Made by a program: the position numbers and the translations under genes
The notes under the pieces: model-generated
Databases searched by the model: none
The model's input: only the letters and a program-made list of their open reading frames with translations
Told to the model about the DNA's origin: nothing
NCBI RefSeq assembly: GCF_900104025.1
Contig: NZ_FNIQ01000005.1
Location: 491,316-555,315, forward strand
Source: Geodermatophilus sp. DSM 45219
Lineage (GTDB): Bacteria > Actinomycetota > Actinomycetes > Mycobacteriales > Geodermatophilaceae
Length of the DNA stretch: 64,000 nt
Direction of reading: 5' to 3'
Part shown: positions 1 to 7,767 of the stretch, piece by piece
Numbering within the stretch: the first letter of the stretch is position 1
Layout of the letters: each line of letters begins with the position of its first letter

Positions 1-338
1 ACGGGTGCGGGCGGCTTCACCCCGACCCCGTACACCCGGACTGGAGGACCACTGGAGGTCCGCGGTTGACCTCCCGGGGCCCGCCGCCTACGGACAGGCG
101 TCCTGCCCGGCGAGCCTGGGGCCGCACGGTTCAGCAGCTCCCGGCGGCGCCCCGCCCTGGATGCACGGCGGGCTGCGGGTCACCGATGCTGCCGGTGCGG
201 ATCTCAAGTGGATCGTGCAGTGGTGCGCAAGTGGTCCGGTGGGCGCTCGTGCAGTGGCCTGCCGCGCGCTGGGGACGTCGGAGCCAACGGTGTTGGCGCC
301 CGTCGCGCTCCTGGCCGCTCCCGCACAACCGGCTCCCC

Positions 339-427
339 CCGGCTGCAGCGGGCCGGGGGAAGGGTGGGCCGCAGGCCCATCCCGGAGGGACGCGTCAGCG
401 CCCTTCCCGCGGCCCGCTGCAGCCGGC
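339..427. repeat. Palindromic intergenic repeat, copy 1
   Basis: About 90 bp bounded by inverted ends: CCGGCTGCAGCGGGCC on the left and GGCCCGCTGCAGCCGG on the right. An internal hairpin (TGGGCC and GGCCCA around a 3-nt loop) sits inside. A second copy lies at 4608-4707 with the same order of ends, central hairpin and the motif GCAGCGCCCTTCC or close variants. The ends plus central stem suggest a REP/MITE-like element. Its reading frames should not be annotated as genes. Confidence 0.85.
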
Positions 428-483
428 ATCCTCGGCCGGGTGTGGGGGCGGCGCCGCCGGTCACCAGTGCGGTCTTCCGGCTG

Positions 484-510
484 CGTCGATCACCGGACCG
501 GTGATCGACG
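484..510. repeat. Perfect inverted repeat, 13-bp arms
   Basis: CGTCGATCACCGG, one central base, then its exact reverse complement. It lies about 120 bp beyond the stop of the minus-strand excisionase-like gene, so it could be a terminator or a protein-binding palindrome. A related GATCACCGG inverted pair flanks 6603-6692. There is no T-tract. Confidence 0.55.
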
Positions 511-629
511 ATCCTGGTCCGGTCACGGCCGTCCCGCACCGCGCTGTCCAGGAGGCACACCGCGCCATCTCCGACAGCATGGGCCACCCGCGCGGAGTGC
601 GACGGTGCACACGGCTACAGCGAGTCAGC

Positions 630-824
630 CTAACCGCGTCTGGCGTCGACCCACGCGTCGAGGTCGTCACGGCGGTAGACGACGCGGCGGCCGACGCGGA
701 AGCTGTGCGGTCCGGTGCCGAGGTGGCGCCAGTACCGGAGGGTGGCAACCGGAGCACGCAGCACTTCGGCGGCCTCACCGATGGTGAGCAGGTCGGGGTT
801 GTGGCCGGCGGCGTGGTGGGGCAT
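630..824 (-). CDS. Excisionase/MerR-type helix-turn-helix protein
   Basis: A 64-residue protein with a single HTH_17/MerR-like domain: LLTIGEAAEVLRAP begins the recognition fold, YWRHLGTGP follows, and the family ending RVGRRVVYRRDDLDAW is clear. Such small proteins act as excisionases or recombination directionality factors of actinobacterial integrative elements, or as small regulators. ATG 824 is preferred over a TTG at 836 because a GGAG motif lies about 7 nt upstream. No integrase is next to it, so an excision role is only inferred from the family. It may be the remnant of an integrated element. Confidence 0.75.
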   Translation of the reverse strand: MPHHAAGHNPDLLTIGEAAEVLRAPVATLRYWRHLGTGPHSFRVGRRVVYRRDDLDAWVDARRG

Positions 825-1074
825 GGCGGACTCCAAGCTGGTCGGGGATCACGGGTGCACGCCTCTAAAAGGCGCCATTTCACGGCTCCTGGTGACAGCC
901 CACAGCCAACTCCTTCCAATTTTCTGCGGTCCTCCTCCAGTCCTGTTCCGCGACTCCCGACCGGCAACGTCCACAGGCCAGCAGCAGAGGGCAGAACGGC
1001 GCTAATCAGCGCGCGGTGCCTGTGCGACCGGCCCTTGTGGCGGTGCTATCGGGTCCGGCCGCCACAATCGTGAC

Positions 1075-1659
1075 GTGACAGGCCCCGACGGTGAGGCGAC
1101 GCCGACCCCTCGCGGGGAGGCGTTCGCACTGCACGCCTGGGTCGACGAGCGCATGGACGTCGACCTCGACCAGGACAGAGGCCGTTACATCCTGGCCAGC
1201 GTGGTGTGCGACCCGTCCGGCTGTGACCCGGTGCGTCAGGCAGTGCGCGGACTGCTGCAGGGGCGCCAACGGCGGCTGCACTGGCGGGACGAGATCGGCC
1301 CATGGCGGACGAAGATCGCTGCGACGATCGGTGCGCTGGACATGACCGCGGTAGTCGTCGTCGAAGTCTCCATGGCCAACCGGCGGCAGGAGCGGGCCCG
1401 ACGTCTCTGCATGGAGGCCCTGTTGCCGTCGTTGGAGCGGGACTACGGAGTCTCCCTGGAAGCGCGCACCCAGACGCTGACAAGCAAGGACCGTGAGCAC
1501 GTCGCCAACCTGGTCGGCAAGAGGCTGATCATCCCCGCACTGCGGGCGGACAGCGCCCGACCCCCGGAGGAGCCGATGCCCGATGCCGTCGCCGGGGCGG
1601 TCGGCGCCGACCGCCTGGGCGATCCCGAGTGGCTCGACATCATCGGGCAGAAGGTGTGA
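1075..1659 (+). CDS. Conserved hypothetical protein, DUF3800-like
   Basis: A 194-residue protein from GTG 1075. It has a plausible early acidic motif (AWVDERMDVD), a hydrophobic strand ILASVVCDP, the segment QRRLHWRDE, and a C-terminal part PDAVAGAVGADRLGDPEWL. This layout resembles the RNase H-like DUF3800 family and actinobacterial proteins often found near integrative elements; that resemblance is from memory, not a search. Both neighbours are divergent or separated, so it looks monocistronic. Its lack of a metabolic neighbour and its place in the accessory strip suggest horizontal acquisition. Function unknown. Confidence 0.6.
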   Translation: MTGPDGEATPTPRGEAFALHAWVDERMDVDLDQDRGRYILASVVCDPSGCDPVRQAVRGLLQGRQRRLHWRDEIGPWRTKIAATIGALDMTAVVVVEVSMANRRQERARRLCMEALLPSLERDYGVSLEARTQTLTSKDREHVANLVGKRLIIPALRADSARPPEEPMPDAVAGAVGADRLGDPEWLDIIGQKV

Positions 1660-1916
1660 CCGAGATGGCGATCGAACTCCGCTGAGCGCCCCATGAACTG
1701 CGGCGTCGTGGCAACCGCGCCCTGGAAAGCGCGAACGCCGGGTCCCGTCGTCCGGCGGGGATCCCGGCGTCACTTCCCGCGACCCATAGGAGGTGGACCA
1801 CGTCTTCATCCTGCTAGGAATCGAGAACCGCATCCGCGGCCTGCTAGACGAGCTGGAGGTGCCCTCGGCACCCAGCCGCTGAGCCGCACGTCGGCGAGCG
1901 CGGCAGGGCCCGCTGG

Positions 1917-3155
1917 TCACTGCGGGCCCGTGGTCACCTCATGCGGTGGGGCCGGTGTGCGGCTGGCAGCGAAACCGACCGCGGCGGCCAGCAGCAGGAG
2001 GGCCCCGCCGAGGTAGAAGACGGCCCGGATGCCGACGACGTCGGCGAGCAGGCCACCGACGCCTAGGCTGACCAGCCGCCCGGCCTGCCAGAGCAGGTCC
2101 ATGAGGGCGAAGACGCGGCCGCGGGTGCGATCGGTGACCTGCGACTGCAGCAGGCTGTTGAAGGTCACCGCACCCGTGGACGTCCCGACGCCGTACACGG
2201 CGAGGGCCCCGGCGGCCACCGGCAGCGAGCGGACCGAGGCGAGCACCAGGTCGACCAGGCCGCGGAGCACGTAAGGGCCGAAGACGTACAGCGGACGGCG
2301 CGGATCGGGGATCCACCGCAGCAGCAGGGTGGGGCCGAGTGCGGCGCCCACGCCGATCGCGGCGACCAGCAACCCGTAGGCGTCCGCCGGTGCGCCGAGG
2401 TGCTCGGCGGCCAGCACGACCAGCAGCGCGCTGGTGGCACCGGCCGACACCGCGGCCAGCAGCTGCCCGATCGCCAGGGCACGCAGCAGACGGTCGCGGC
2501 CGACGAGGGCAACTCCCTCGCGGGCCTCGGCGAGCAGCCGGCGGCGGCCGACGGCACGTGGCGGCTCGGTCAGACGCAGGCCACGCAGGACCAGCGCCGA
2601 AGCGACGAAGCTGACGGCGTTGACGCCGAACGCCCAACCTGGGCCGACCAAGGCGACCAGGCCGCCGGCCAGCGGCGCCAACACGATCTGCGACAGCACC
2701 GCCGCGGTCCACGTCGCGCTGTTGGCCGCGACGATCTCCCGGTCGGTGACCACCGAGGGCAGCACGCTGTTGGCGGCCGGGTTGAAGAACACCGCCCCGG
2801 CCGACAGACCGAAGGCGACCGCGTAGACGACGACCGGGTCGTCCTGCCAGACGGCGAGCACACCGGCCAGAACGGCTCGGACCAGATCGGCAGCGACCAT
2901 GACGCGGATGCGCGGCAGCCGGTCGACGACGACTCCGGCCAGCGGCGCGAGGAGCAGCACCGGGATGATCTCGGCGACGACGACACCGGCCACGCCCAGC
3001 CCCGAGCCGGTCAGCCGATAGATCAGGATCGCCAGCGCGACGAAGCTAAAGACGTCCCCCCACTGACTGACCGTGCGCGCCGCCCACAGCCGCCGGAAGG
3101 CCGGCTGGGCCAGCACCGTCCGCATGCTGGGCCGTCGTTCCTGGTGATCTGCCAC
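1917..3155 (-). CDS. MFS transporter (EntS/MFS_3-like exporter)
   Basis: A 412-residue polytopic membrane protein with alternating hydrophobic helices along its length. The N-terminus has the exporter-like pattern FRRLWAARTVSQWGD, and loop motif PLAGVVVDRLPRIRV follows helix 2, as in the MFS_3 group that includes the enterobactin exporter EntS and macrolide efflux proteins. It probably exports a small molecule by proton antiport; the substrate cannot be told. GTG 3155 is the longest start. ATG 3125, beginning MRTVLAQPAFRRL, is an equally good alternative. It is transcribed alone, with no obvious regulator beside it. Confidence 0.85.
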   Translation of the reverse strand: MADHQERRPSMRTVLAQPAFRRLWAARTVSQWGDVFSFVALAILIYRLTGSGLGVAGVVVAEIIPVLLLAPLAGVVVDRLPRIRVMVAADLVRAVLAGVLAVWQDDPVVVYAVAFGLSAGAVFFNPAANSVLPSVVTDREIVAANSATWTAAVLSQIVLAPLAGGLVALVGPGWAFGVNAVSFVASALVLRGLRLTEPPRAVGRRRLLAEAREGVALVGRDRLLRALAIGQLLAAVSAGATSALLVVLAAEHLGAPADAYGLLVAAIGVGAALGPTLLLRWIPDPRRPLYVFGPYVLRGLVDLVLASVRSLPVAAGALAVYGVGTSTGAVTFNSLLQSQVTDRTRGRVFALMDLLWQAGRLVSLGVGGLLADVVGIRAVFYLGGALLLLAAAVGFAASRTPAPPHEVTTGPQ

Positions 3156-3446
3156 TTTCCGCCCGTCCGACGCCGTGCGTCATCGCCAGTGCGCTCCGAC
3201 CGGCCGGCGCGCCCACCCGGGTCGTATCCCGGCACACGACCGGTGCACCCGGCCGGGGTGCGGCCGGCCGTGTACTGCTCAGGAGTCCGCAGACAGGGTG
3301 GAGCTGCCGCCGGGGGTGCTCGAAGTGCCGGGTGGCATACCGGTAGACCTCGGCGAGGTGTCCACGCACGGGCCTGCAAAGCTACTGGAGACCTACTGCC
3401 AACCCTCCCCCGAGGCCGGCCTTCAGGCCAGACGACCTGGGGGCCT

Positions 3447-3821
3447 CTACTCGAGGCGGTCAAGCAGCCAGAGAGCGGCGCCCTCGACCGTGAGGACGCC
3501 GCTCTCCACATCGAGCACGAACTGACCCGACTCCCCGGCCGCCATGTCGTGGACGCGGAGCCCACTGTGGTCGAGGAAGACCACGCAGGCGATCCACGCC
3601 GTGCGCTTGTTGCCGTCCATGAAGGCGTGTGCCGCCACCACGCCGCGCAGCAGCACGGCCGCCTTGTGAACAACCGTCGGATAGAGGTCCACACCGTCGA
3701 ACGTCTGGAGAGGCTGTCCCAGCGCGGACTCCAGCGCCCCGCGCTGCAGGACGGACGTCCTTCCTGCCGTGACAGTGCGGTTGATCTCCACGACCGCCTC
3801 GATCTCGAGGCAGTAGCTCAC
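3447..3821 (-). CDS. Doc/Fic-family toxin of a type II toxin-antitoxin pair
   Basis: A 124-residue protein with the Fic/Doc active-site motif HAFMDGNKR at residues 65-73, followed by TAW. The NKR form in place of NGR is typical of Doc, which phosphorylates elongation factor EF-Tu and stops translation; that activity is known for P1 Doc and is inferred here. It starts at GTG 3821, overlapping the stop of the upstream Panacea gene by GTGA, so the two are translationally coupled with the antitoxin first. The length matches the Doc family (about 125 residues) and the motif is intact, so the toxin is probably functional. Confidence 0.88.
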   Translation of the reverse strand: MSYCLEIEAVVEINRTVTAGRTSVLQRGALESALGQPLQTFDGVDLYPTVVHKAAVLLRGVVAAHAFMDGNKRTAWIACVVFLDHSGLRVHDMAAGESGQFVLDVESGVLTVEGAALWLLDRLE

Positions 3822-4381
3822 CTAACGGCCAGCCAGTCCAAGGTGTGGTGCCAACGCTCGATCTCGGACTGGGCGTGCTGGATCGTCTGCTCCGGGTCCG
3901 CCGTGTGCATGGAGGGTCGCCGTGTCGGCACAGGAGCGCCGGTCAGCGTCGCACGCGTGTAGAACCCGCGCATGCTGCGCTGGCTGATCTCCGCGTCGCT
4001 CCAAGCGCCCTCGGACAGCCCGCGACGAGCCTCCTGCCAGGGCCCCTCGTCGTGCGTCATCTTGCTCAGGGTGTCCCCGTCACAGCTCCCGTAGAAGTCG
4101 AGCACGGCCTCGACGACGTCGACCTGCTCGGGTGTGAGGCGGTCCGGATGCGCGCCGGGCAGCCGGGTGACCCAGCGCTGCTTGCGGTGGGCGTTCCAAA
4201 TCGACGGGGTCACCGGACCGTTGGTCCACGCCTCGATCCGGTCGTCGAAGACCGGCTGCCCCTCCCAGGCCAGAGCCCAAGCCTGCGTGTAGTAGGTCAG
4301 CTTCTGGACCTTCCACGACTCCATCGGACCCAGGCGGTCGAGGATGTAGCCAGCAACGTCACGAGCCGTCGAGGCACCCAT
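3818..4381 (-). CDS. Panacea-domain (DUF4065, SocA-like) antitoxin
   Basis: A 187-residue protein with the Panacea/DUF4065 hallmark KVQKLTYYTQAWALAW near residues 20-36, followed by WEGQPVFDDRIEAWTNGPV. Panacea proteins are antitoxins that neutralise unrelated toxins (PanA of PanAT systems; SocA is a relative). ATG 4381 is chosen because a GAGGGGGG Shine-Dalgarno lies just upstream. A longer frame to 4465 lacks such a site. The distal part (about residues 110-187) is not part of the core domain and may bind the toxin. Two CCTGTGG direct repeats 23 bp apart (4396-4402 and 4419-4425) precede the gene and could be an autoregulatory operator. Confidence 0.85.
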   Translation of the reverse strand: MGASTARDVAGYILDRLGPMESWKVQKLTYYTQAWALAWEGQPVFDDRIEAWTNGPVTPSIWNAHRKQRWVTRLPGAHPDRLTPEQVDVVEAVLDFYGSCDGDTLSKMTHDEGPWQEARRGLSEGAWSDAEISQRSMRGFYTRATLTGAPVPTRRPSMHTADPEQTIQHAQSEIERWHHTLDWLAVR

Positions 4382-4395
4382 CTCAACCCCCCTCG

Positions 4396-4425
4396 CCTGT
4401 GGCCAACGCGTGCACAGTCCTGTGG
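4396..4425. promoter_or_regulatory. Possible operator of the Panacea-Doc pair
   Basis: Two CCTGTGG direct repeats with 23-bp periodicity (about two helical turns) lie immediately upstream of the antitoxin's ribosome binding site. Type II antitoxin genes are usually autoregulated, so this is a reasonable but unproven operator. The nearest -10-like hexamer is not clear. Confidence 0.35.
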
Positions 4426-4607
4426 ATACTCCGGTGACACCGATGGTAGCCGTGTCCTCCCACATTCGGCCGCGCGCTCAGCGCTCTGAACCTGAAGTCG
4501 CCAGATCGGGGGAGGCCGTGACCACCTCGGCCTGGAGAGTCGACTGACGAACTCCTCACAGGCGACTCACCACACCCCCGGCCGCTTCTCGCAACCGGAC
4601 CCTCCAG

Positions 4608-4707
4608 CCGGCTGCAGGGGGTCGAGGGAATGGTGGGCCGAAGGCCCATCCCGAAGGAACGCGCAGCGCCCTTCCGGCGGCCCGCTGCAGCCGGCACCCT
4701 CGGCCGG
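4608..4707. repeat. Palindromic intergenic repeat, copy 2
   Basis: Second copy of the element at 339-427. It has CCGGCTGCAG at the left, CTGCAGCCGG at the right, and a central hairpin TGGGCC, GAA, GGCCCA. Homology continues through CACCCTCGGCCGG to 4707. It lies between the Panacea gene and the DUF3352 gene, so the two copies bracket the accessory genes between 0.4 and 4.7 kb. Confidence 0.85.
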
Positions 4708-4769
4708 CCGTGGAGCGGTCTCGACGCCCTCCAGGACGGCTCAGATACGACCGTGGATCAGGCCATCTC

Positions 4770-4813
4770 AGTCCGCACACAGTCCGCACACAGTCCGCAG
4801 AAAGTCCGCAGAT
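4770..4813. repeat. Four tandem 11-bp repeats
   Basis: Four consecutive units: AGTCCGCACAC twice, then AGTCCGCAGAA and AGTCCGCAGAT. The 11-bp period equals about one helical turn, so the core AGTCCGCA is presented on one face of the DNA. It lies in the 620-bp gap between the Panacea gene and the DUF3352 gene, with no gene immediately downstream on either strand. It could be a protein-binding iteron or a simple duplication. Confidence 0.6.
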
Positions 4814-4953
4814 CGACCAACCTCGACCGTCGTTGGCTCGCAGCACCCAACGACAAACATGCAGCTCAGAGCCGTGTATCAACGATCACCGGAGACAGCC
4901 AGAGGCCGCGGATCAGTTCGACAACTACCGCTGACCCAGCGGCCACCGGGCCG

Positions 4954-4999
4954 GCGGCGAGGGCGGGCAGGCGGGGTCCCGCCTGCCCGCCCTCGCCGC
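4954..4999. terminator. Intrinsic terminator hairpin after the DUF3352 gene
   Basis: A perfect 22-bp inverted repeat (left arm begins GCGGCGAGGGCGGGC) with a 2-nt spacer, starting 4 bp beyond the minus-strand stop at 5004. There is no U-tract, as is usual for high-GC actinobacterial hairpin terminators. It closes the DUF3352 transcript. Confidence 0.8.
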
Positions 5000-5003
5000 T
5001 GGG

Positions 5004-6521
5004 TCACCGGGTGGTGACCCGCAGGACGAAGCGGCCGCCGTCGTCCGTGGCGGTGGCGCTGAAGCCGAGCGCGTCCAGCGCGGCGAACCTCGCCGCCTCC
5101 GCGCCGGCGTCGCCCCCCTGCTCGCCGACCTGGTCGACCAGCGCGCCGAGGTCGACGAAGCCGATGACCCCGGCGGACCCCGGGTCCGCGACGGCGTCCC
5201 GGAAGGCCTCGGTGTCGCCGAGCCCGCCGTCCTCCGCGAGCGCGTCGGCCACCGCCTGGTCGGTGGACAGGACGTAGCCGTCCTCCAGGGGCGTGGCGGA
5301 CACCGGCAGGCCGATGTCGGGGCTCCCGAGCACCTCGCCGAGGACCTGGACGGCCCGCTGCGGGTCGCCGGTGACGGCTCGGACGCCGAACTGGGGAGCC
5401 GTCAGGTCCCCGAGGACCGCCAGGGCGACGTCGCTGCCCAGGACGGCGCGCAGGTCGTCGGGCAGGTCGAGCCCCAGGGCGGTGAGCTGCTCCTGGATCT
5501 CCGGCGGCACCCCGGCGCCCTCGGTGGAGGTCCAGGCCTCCGCGGCGGCGTCCCCGAGCCCGCTGATCGACAGCGCGGCGACGGTGTCCTCGGGCAGGTC
5601 CAGCACGAGCCGGGTGGGCTCGGTGGCGGCCACGGGCCCGGCGGGTGCCGTGGCGCCGCGGGTCAGGCCCTCCACCTCGAGCGCATCGGACTCGGCGTGC
5701 ACGCCGAGGACCATGCGACCGGTGAGCGGCTGCCCGCCGAAGCCGGCGCCGGCCGTCGCCATGGTCTCGCCGAGGACGTCCTGCAGCCCGGCGAGGTCGG
5801 CCCACGCGACGGCGACCTGGTCGCCGTCGAGCGCCGCCAGGTCACCGCTGTACTCCTCGTCCTCGGCAAGGGTGGACTCCGCGGCGGCCAGGCGGTCGAC
5901 GGTCTCCTGGGTCTCGCTGATGAGGACGTAGTCCTCGCGGACGGCGTAGGCGAACCCGGTGCCGTCCACCGCGCCGAGCCGGTCGGCCATCGCCTCCTGG
6001 TCGGTCACCGCCAGGACGACGACGGGAGCGACCCCGGACTCGGAGCCGGGGTCGGGGACCGCGGCCACGGCCATCCGGTCGCCCAGCCACGGCTCGACGT
6101 CGCTGTCGTAGGAGAGACCCCAGGGGTTGCCCTCGAGCAGCGGCGTGACGACCGTGCTCCTCAGGTCGCCGTCGTCCCCACCAGTCTGCAGGTCCGGGAA
6201 CCTGCCCAGGAGGGAGGCCACCGCGGCCTTCTGGCCGGCCGCGGGGTCCAGGTCGAGCTTGGCCAGGGCGAGGGTGTCGGCAGGGAGCACCTCCTCCGGC
6301 TGAGGGCCGCCGCCGGAGAGGAACGAGGCGACGGCGTAGCCGGTGCCCCCGAGCACGAGGGCGCCGGTGGCGGCGCCGGTGAGCAGGAGTGCCCGGCGGG
6401 CGCGGCGCGGGCCCTCGGCCGGCTCCGGCGGGGCGGGCGGCAGCCCGTCGTGGATCTCGTCGGCGCCCGACCGACCGGAGTCGGAGGGCGGGGGCGGGCC
6501 GGGGTGCGGGGGCTGGGTCAC
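5004..6521 (-). CDS. DUF3352 domain-containing membrane-anchored protein
   Basis: A 505-residue protein. It has a Pro-rich cytoplasmic N-terminus, one membrane segment at about residues 44-67 (LLLTGAATGALVLGGTGYAV), then a long extracytoplasmic region beginning PEEVLPADTLALAKLDLDPA, the opening of the DUF3352 family. The acidic, Cys-free ectodomain appears to repeat a structural unit. GTG 6521 is chosen because a GGAGACC ribosome site lies upstream; a longer frame to 6620 has no site and is low-complexity. Function unknown. It is transcribed alone, closed by the hairpin at 4954-4999. Confidence 0.82.
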   Translation of the reverse strand: MTQPPHPGPPPPSDSGRSGADEIHDGLPPAPPEPAEGPRRARRALLLTGAATGALVLGGTGYAVASFLSGGGPQPEEVLPADTLALAKLDLDPAAGQKAAVASLLGRFPDLQTGGDDGDLRSTVVTPLLEGNPWGLSYDSDVEPWLGDRMAVAAVPDPGSESGVAPVVVLAVTDQEAMADRLGAVDGTGFAYAVREDYVLISETQETVDRLAAAESTLAEDEEYSGDLAALDGDQVAVAWADLAGLQDVLGETMATAGAGFGGQPLTGRMVLGVHAESDALEVEGLTRGATAPAGPVAATEPTRLVLDLPEDTVAALSISGLGDAAAEAWTSTEGAGVPPEIQEQLTALGLDLPDDLRAVLGSDVALAVLGDLTAPQFGVRAVTGDPQRAVQVLGEVLGSPDIGLPVSATPLEDGYVLSTDQAVADALAEDGGLGDTEAFRDAVADPGSAGVIGFVDLGALVDQVGEQGGDAGAEAARFAALDALGFSATATDDGGRFVLRVTTR

Positions 6522-6692
6522 GGTGAGGTCTCCACGGGCTCGGGTACGCAGTCGTCCCTGCAGTGGTCGGCCGCGACGCCGGTGGGGTGCAGCCCAGCCG
6601 ATGGCCCGGTGATCGTGCAAGGAGCGCGGTTGTAGTACGACCGAGACCGGGCGTGGCCGGAAGTGGCGGCCGAGCCGTGGATCACCGGCCCC

Positions 6693-7565
6693 TCACTCAC
6701 GCTCCCGGGCCATCTGCTCCAGCCGGGCGATGCGCTCGGGCATCGGCGGGTGGGTGGTGAACATCGAGGCCAGCCCCGCCCCGCGGAACGGGTTGGCGAT
6801 CATGAGGTGGCTCTGGGTCACCAGCCGGTCCTCCTGCGGCAGCGGCCGGGCGGCTGCACCGGAGGCGATCTTGCGCAGCGCGGAGGCCAGCGCGAGCGGG
6901 TCCTGCGACAGCACGGCACCGGAGGCGTCGGCCTGGTACTCGCGGCTGCGGCTGACCGCCATCTGCACCAGCCCGGCGGCCAGCGGGCCCAGGAAGACCA
7001 GCAGCAGGCCGCCGAGGGCGTTGCCGCCGCCGCGGTCGTCGTCCGACCGGCCGCCGAACAGCGACGCGAACATCGCCATGTGCGCCAGGTAGGTGATCAC
7101 CGTGGCCATGGCGCCGGCGACGGAGCTGATGAGGATGTCGCGGTTGTAGACGTGCGAGAGCTCGTGGGCGAGGACGCCGCGCAGCTCCCGGCGGTCCAGC
7201 AGCTCGAGGATCCCCTGGGTGACGCAGACCGCGGCGTTGCGCGGGTTGCGGCCGGTGGCGAAGGCGTTGGGCTGGTCGGTGGGGCTGACGTACAGCCGCG
7301 GCATCGGCTGCCGCGCCTCGGTGGCCAGGTCGCGCACCATCGCGTAGAGCTGGGGCGCCTGCGTCTCGGTGACCGGGAAGGCCCGCATCGCCCGCAGGGC
7401 CAGCTTGTCGGAGTTGACGTAGGCGTAGCCGTTGACCGCGAGGGCGATGACCAGGGCGATGAGCAGGCCGCCCCGGCCGCCGACCGCCCCGCCGATCACG
7501 ACGATGATCCCGCCCATCAGGCCCAGGAGCACCGCGGTCTTCAGTCCGTTGCTCCAGCGCTGCAC
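6693..7565 (-). CDS. htpX: HtpX-type membrane zinc metalloprotease (M48)
   Basis: A 290-residue protein with two N-terminal membrane segments (about residues 11-29 and 33-50), the zinc-binding motif HELSH at 134-138, then two further hydrophobic segments around 148-200 and the downstream acidic ligand region [11 protein letters not shown]. HtpX degrades misfolded membrane proteins during envelope stress. The length matches the family. It starts at GTG 7565 with only a weak ribosome site. It faces away from korA across a 202-bp gap. In M. tuberculosis htpX sits next to grcC1, in line with the synteny of this block. Confidence 0.93.
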   Translation of the reverse strand: MQRWSNGLKTAVLLGLMGGIIVVIGGAVGGRGGLLIALVIALAVNGYAYVNSDKLALRAMRAFPVTETQAPQLYAMVRDLATEARQPMPRLYVSPTDQPNAFATGRNPRNAAVCVTQGILELLDRRELRGVLAHELSHVYNRDILISSVAGAMATVITYLAHMAMFASLFGGRSDDDRGGGNALGGLLLVFLGPLAAGLVQMAVSRSREYQADASGAVLSQDPLALASALRKIASGAAARPLPQEDRLVTQSHLMIANPFRGAGLASMFTTHPPMPERIARLEQMARERE

Positions 7566-7767
7566 GCCCGACCAACGCGGCGCCCCGGGAGGCCGTTCCC
7601 CGGGATCTCCCCCGCCCGGGTGCGACGGCGCTCACGGAATGGGGTCGGACCCGTCCGGGTTGCTGCTCCCAGGTGCCGGGGTCCCCGGCCGTCCCGACTG
7701 TCGCCCGCGTCACAGGTCCGCGCGATGTGACGGGCACGTAACCTCGGCCGGTGGAGGTGCACCACTG

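Larger units (their letters stand above)
1..629. other. No convincing gene; repeat-rich strip
   Basis: No frame here gives a recognisable protein. The open frames on both strands are low-complexity Pro/Arg/Ala/Gly translations expected by chance at this GC content, and several cross the palindromic repeat at 339-427. An integrase might be expected next to the excisionase-like gene at 630-824, but none is visible, so any element here is a remnant or continues left of the window. Confidence 0.6.

Noticed and set aside
88..429. Minus-strand frame of 113 codons at the left edge
   Set aside because: It begins in the palindromic repeat, and the second repeat copy gives a similar peptide start. The peptide comes from the repeat, not from a gene.
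1793..1882. Short frame of 29 codons with AGGAGG at its start
   Set aside because: The AGGAGG motif overlaps the GTG rather than preceding it, and two rare CTA codons occur in the short frame. No family is recognised, so it is not listed as a gene.
3660..3676. TTGTGAA within the Doc gene as a Rex site
   Set aside because: Only one half-site is present and it is inside coding sequence.
2400..3962. Long open frame on the plus strand opposite the MFS and Doc genes
   Set aside because: It is antisense to well-supported genes and its translation is a low-complexity Gln/Arg/Asp mix, typical of the reverse frames of high-GC coding sequence.
4770..4813. CRISPR array
   Set aside because: Units are only 11 bp, tandem and without spacers, and no cas gene is visible.
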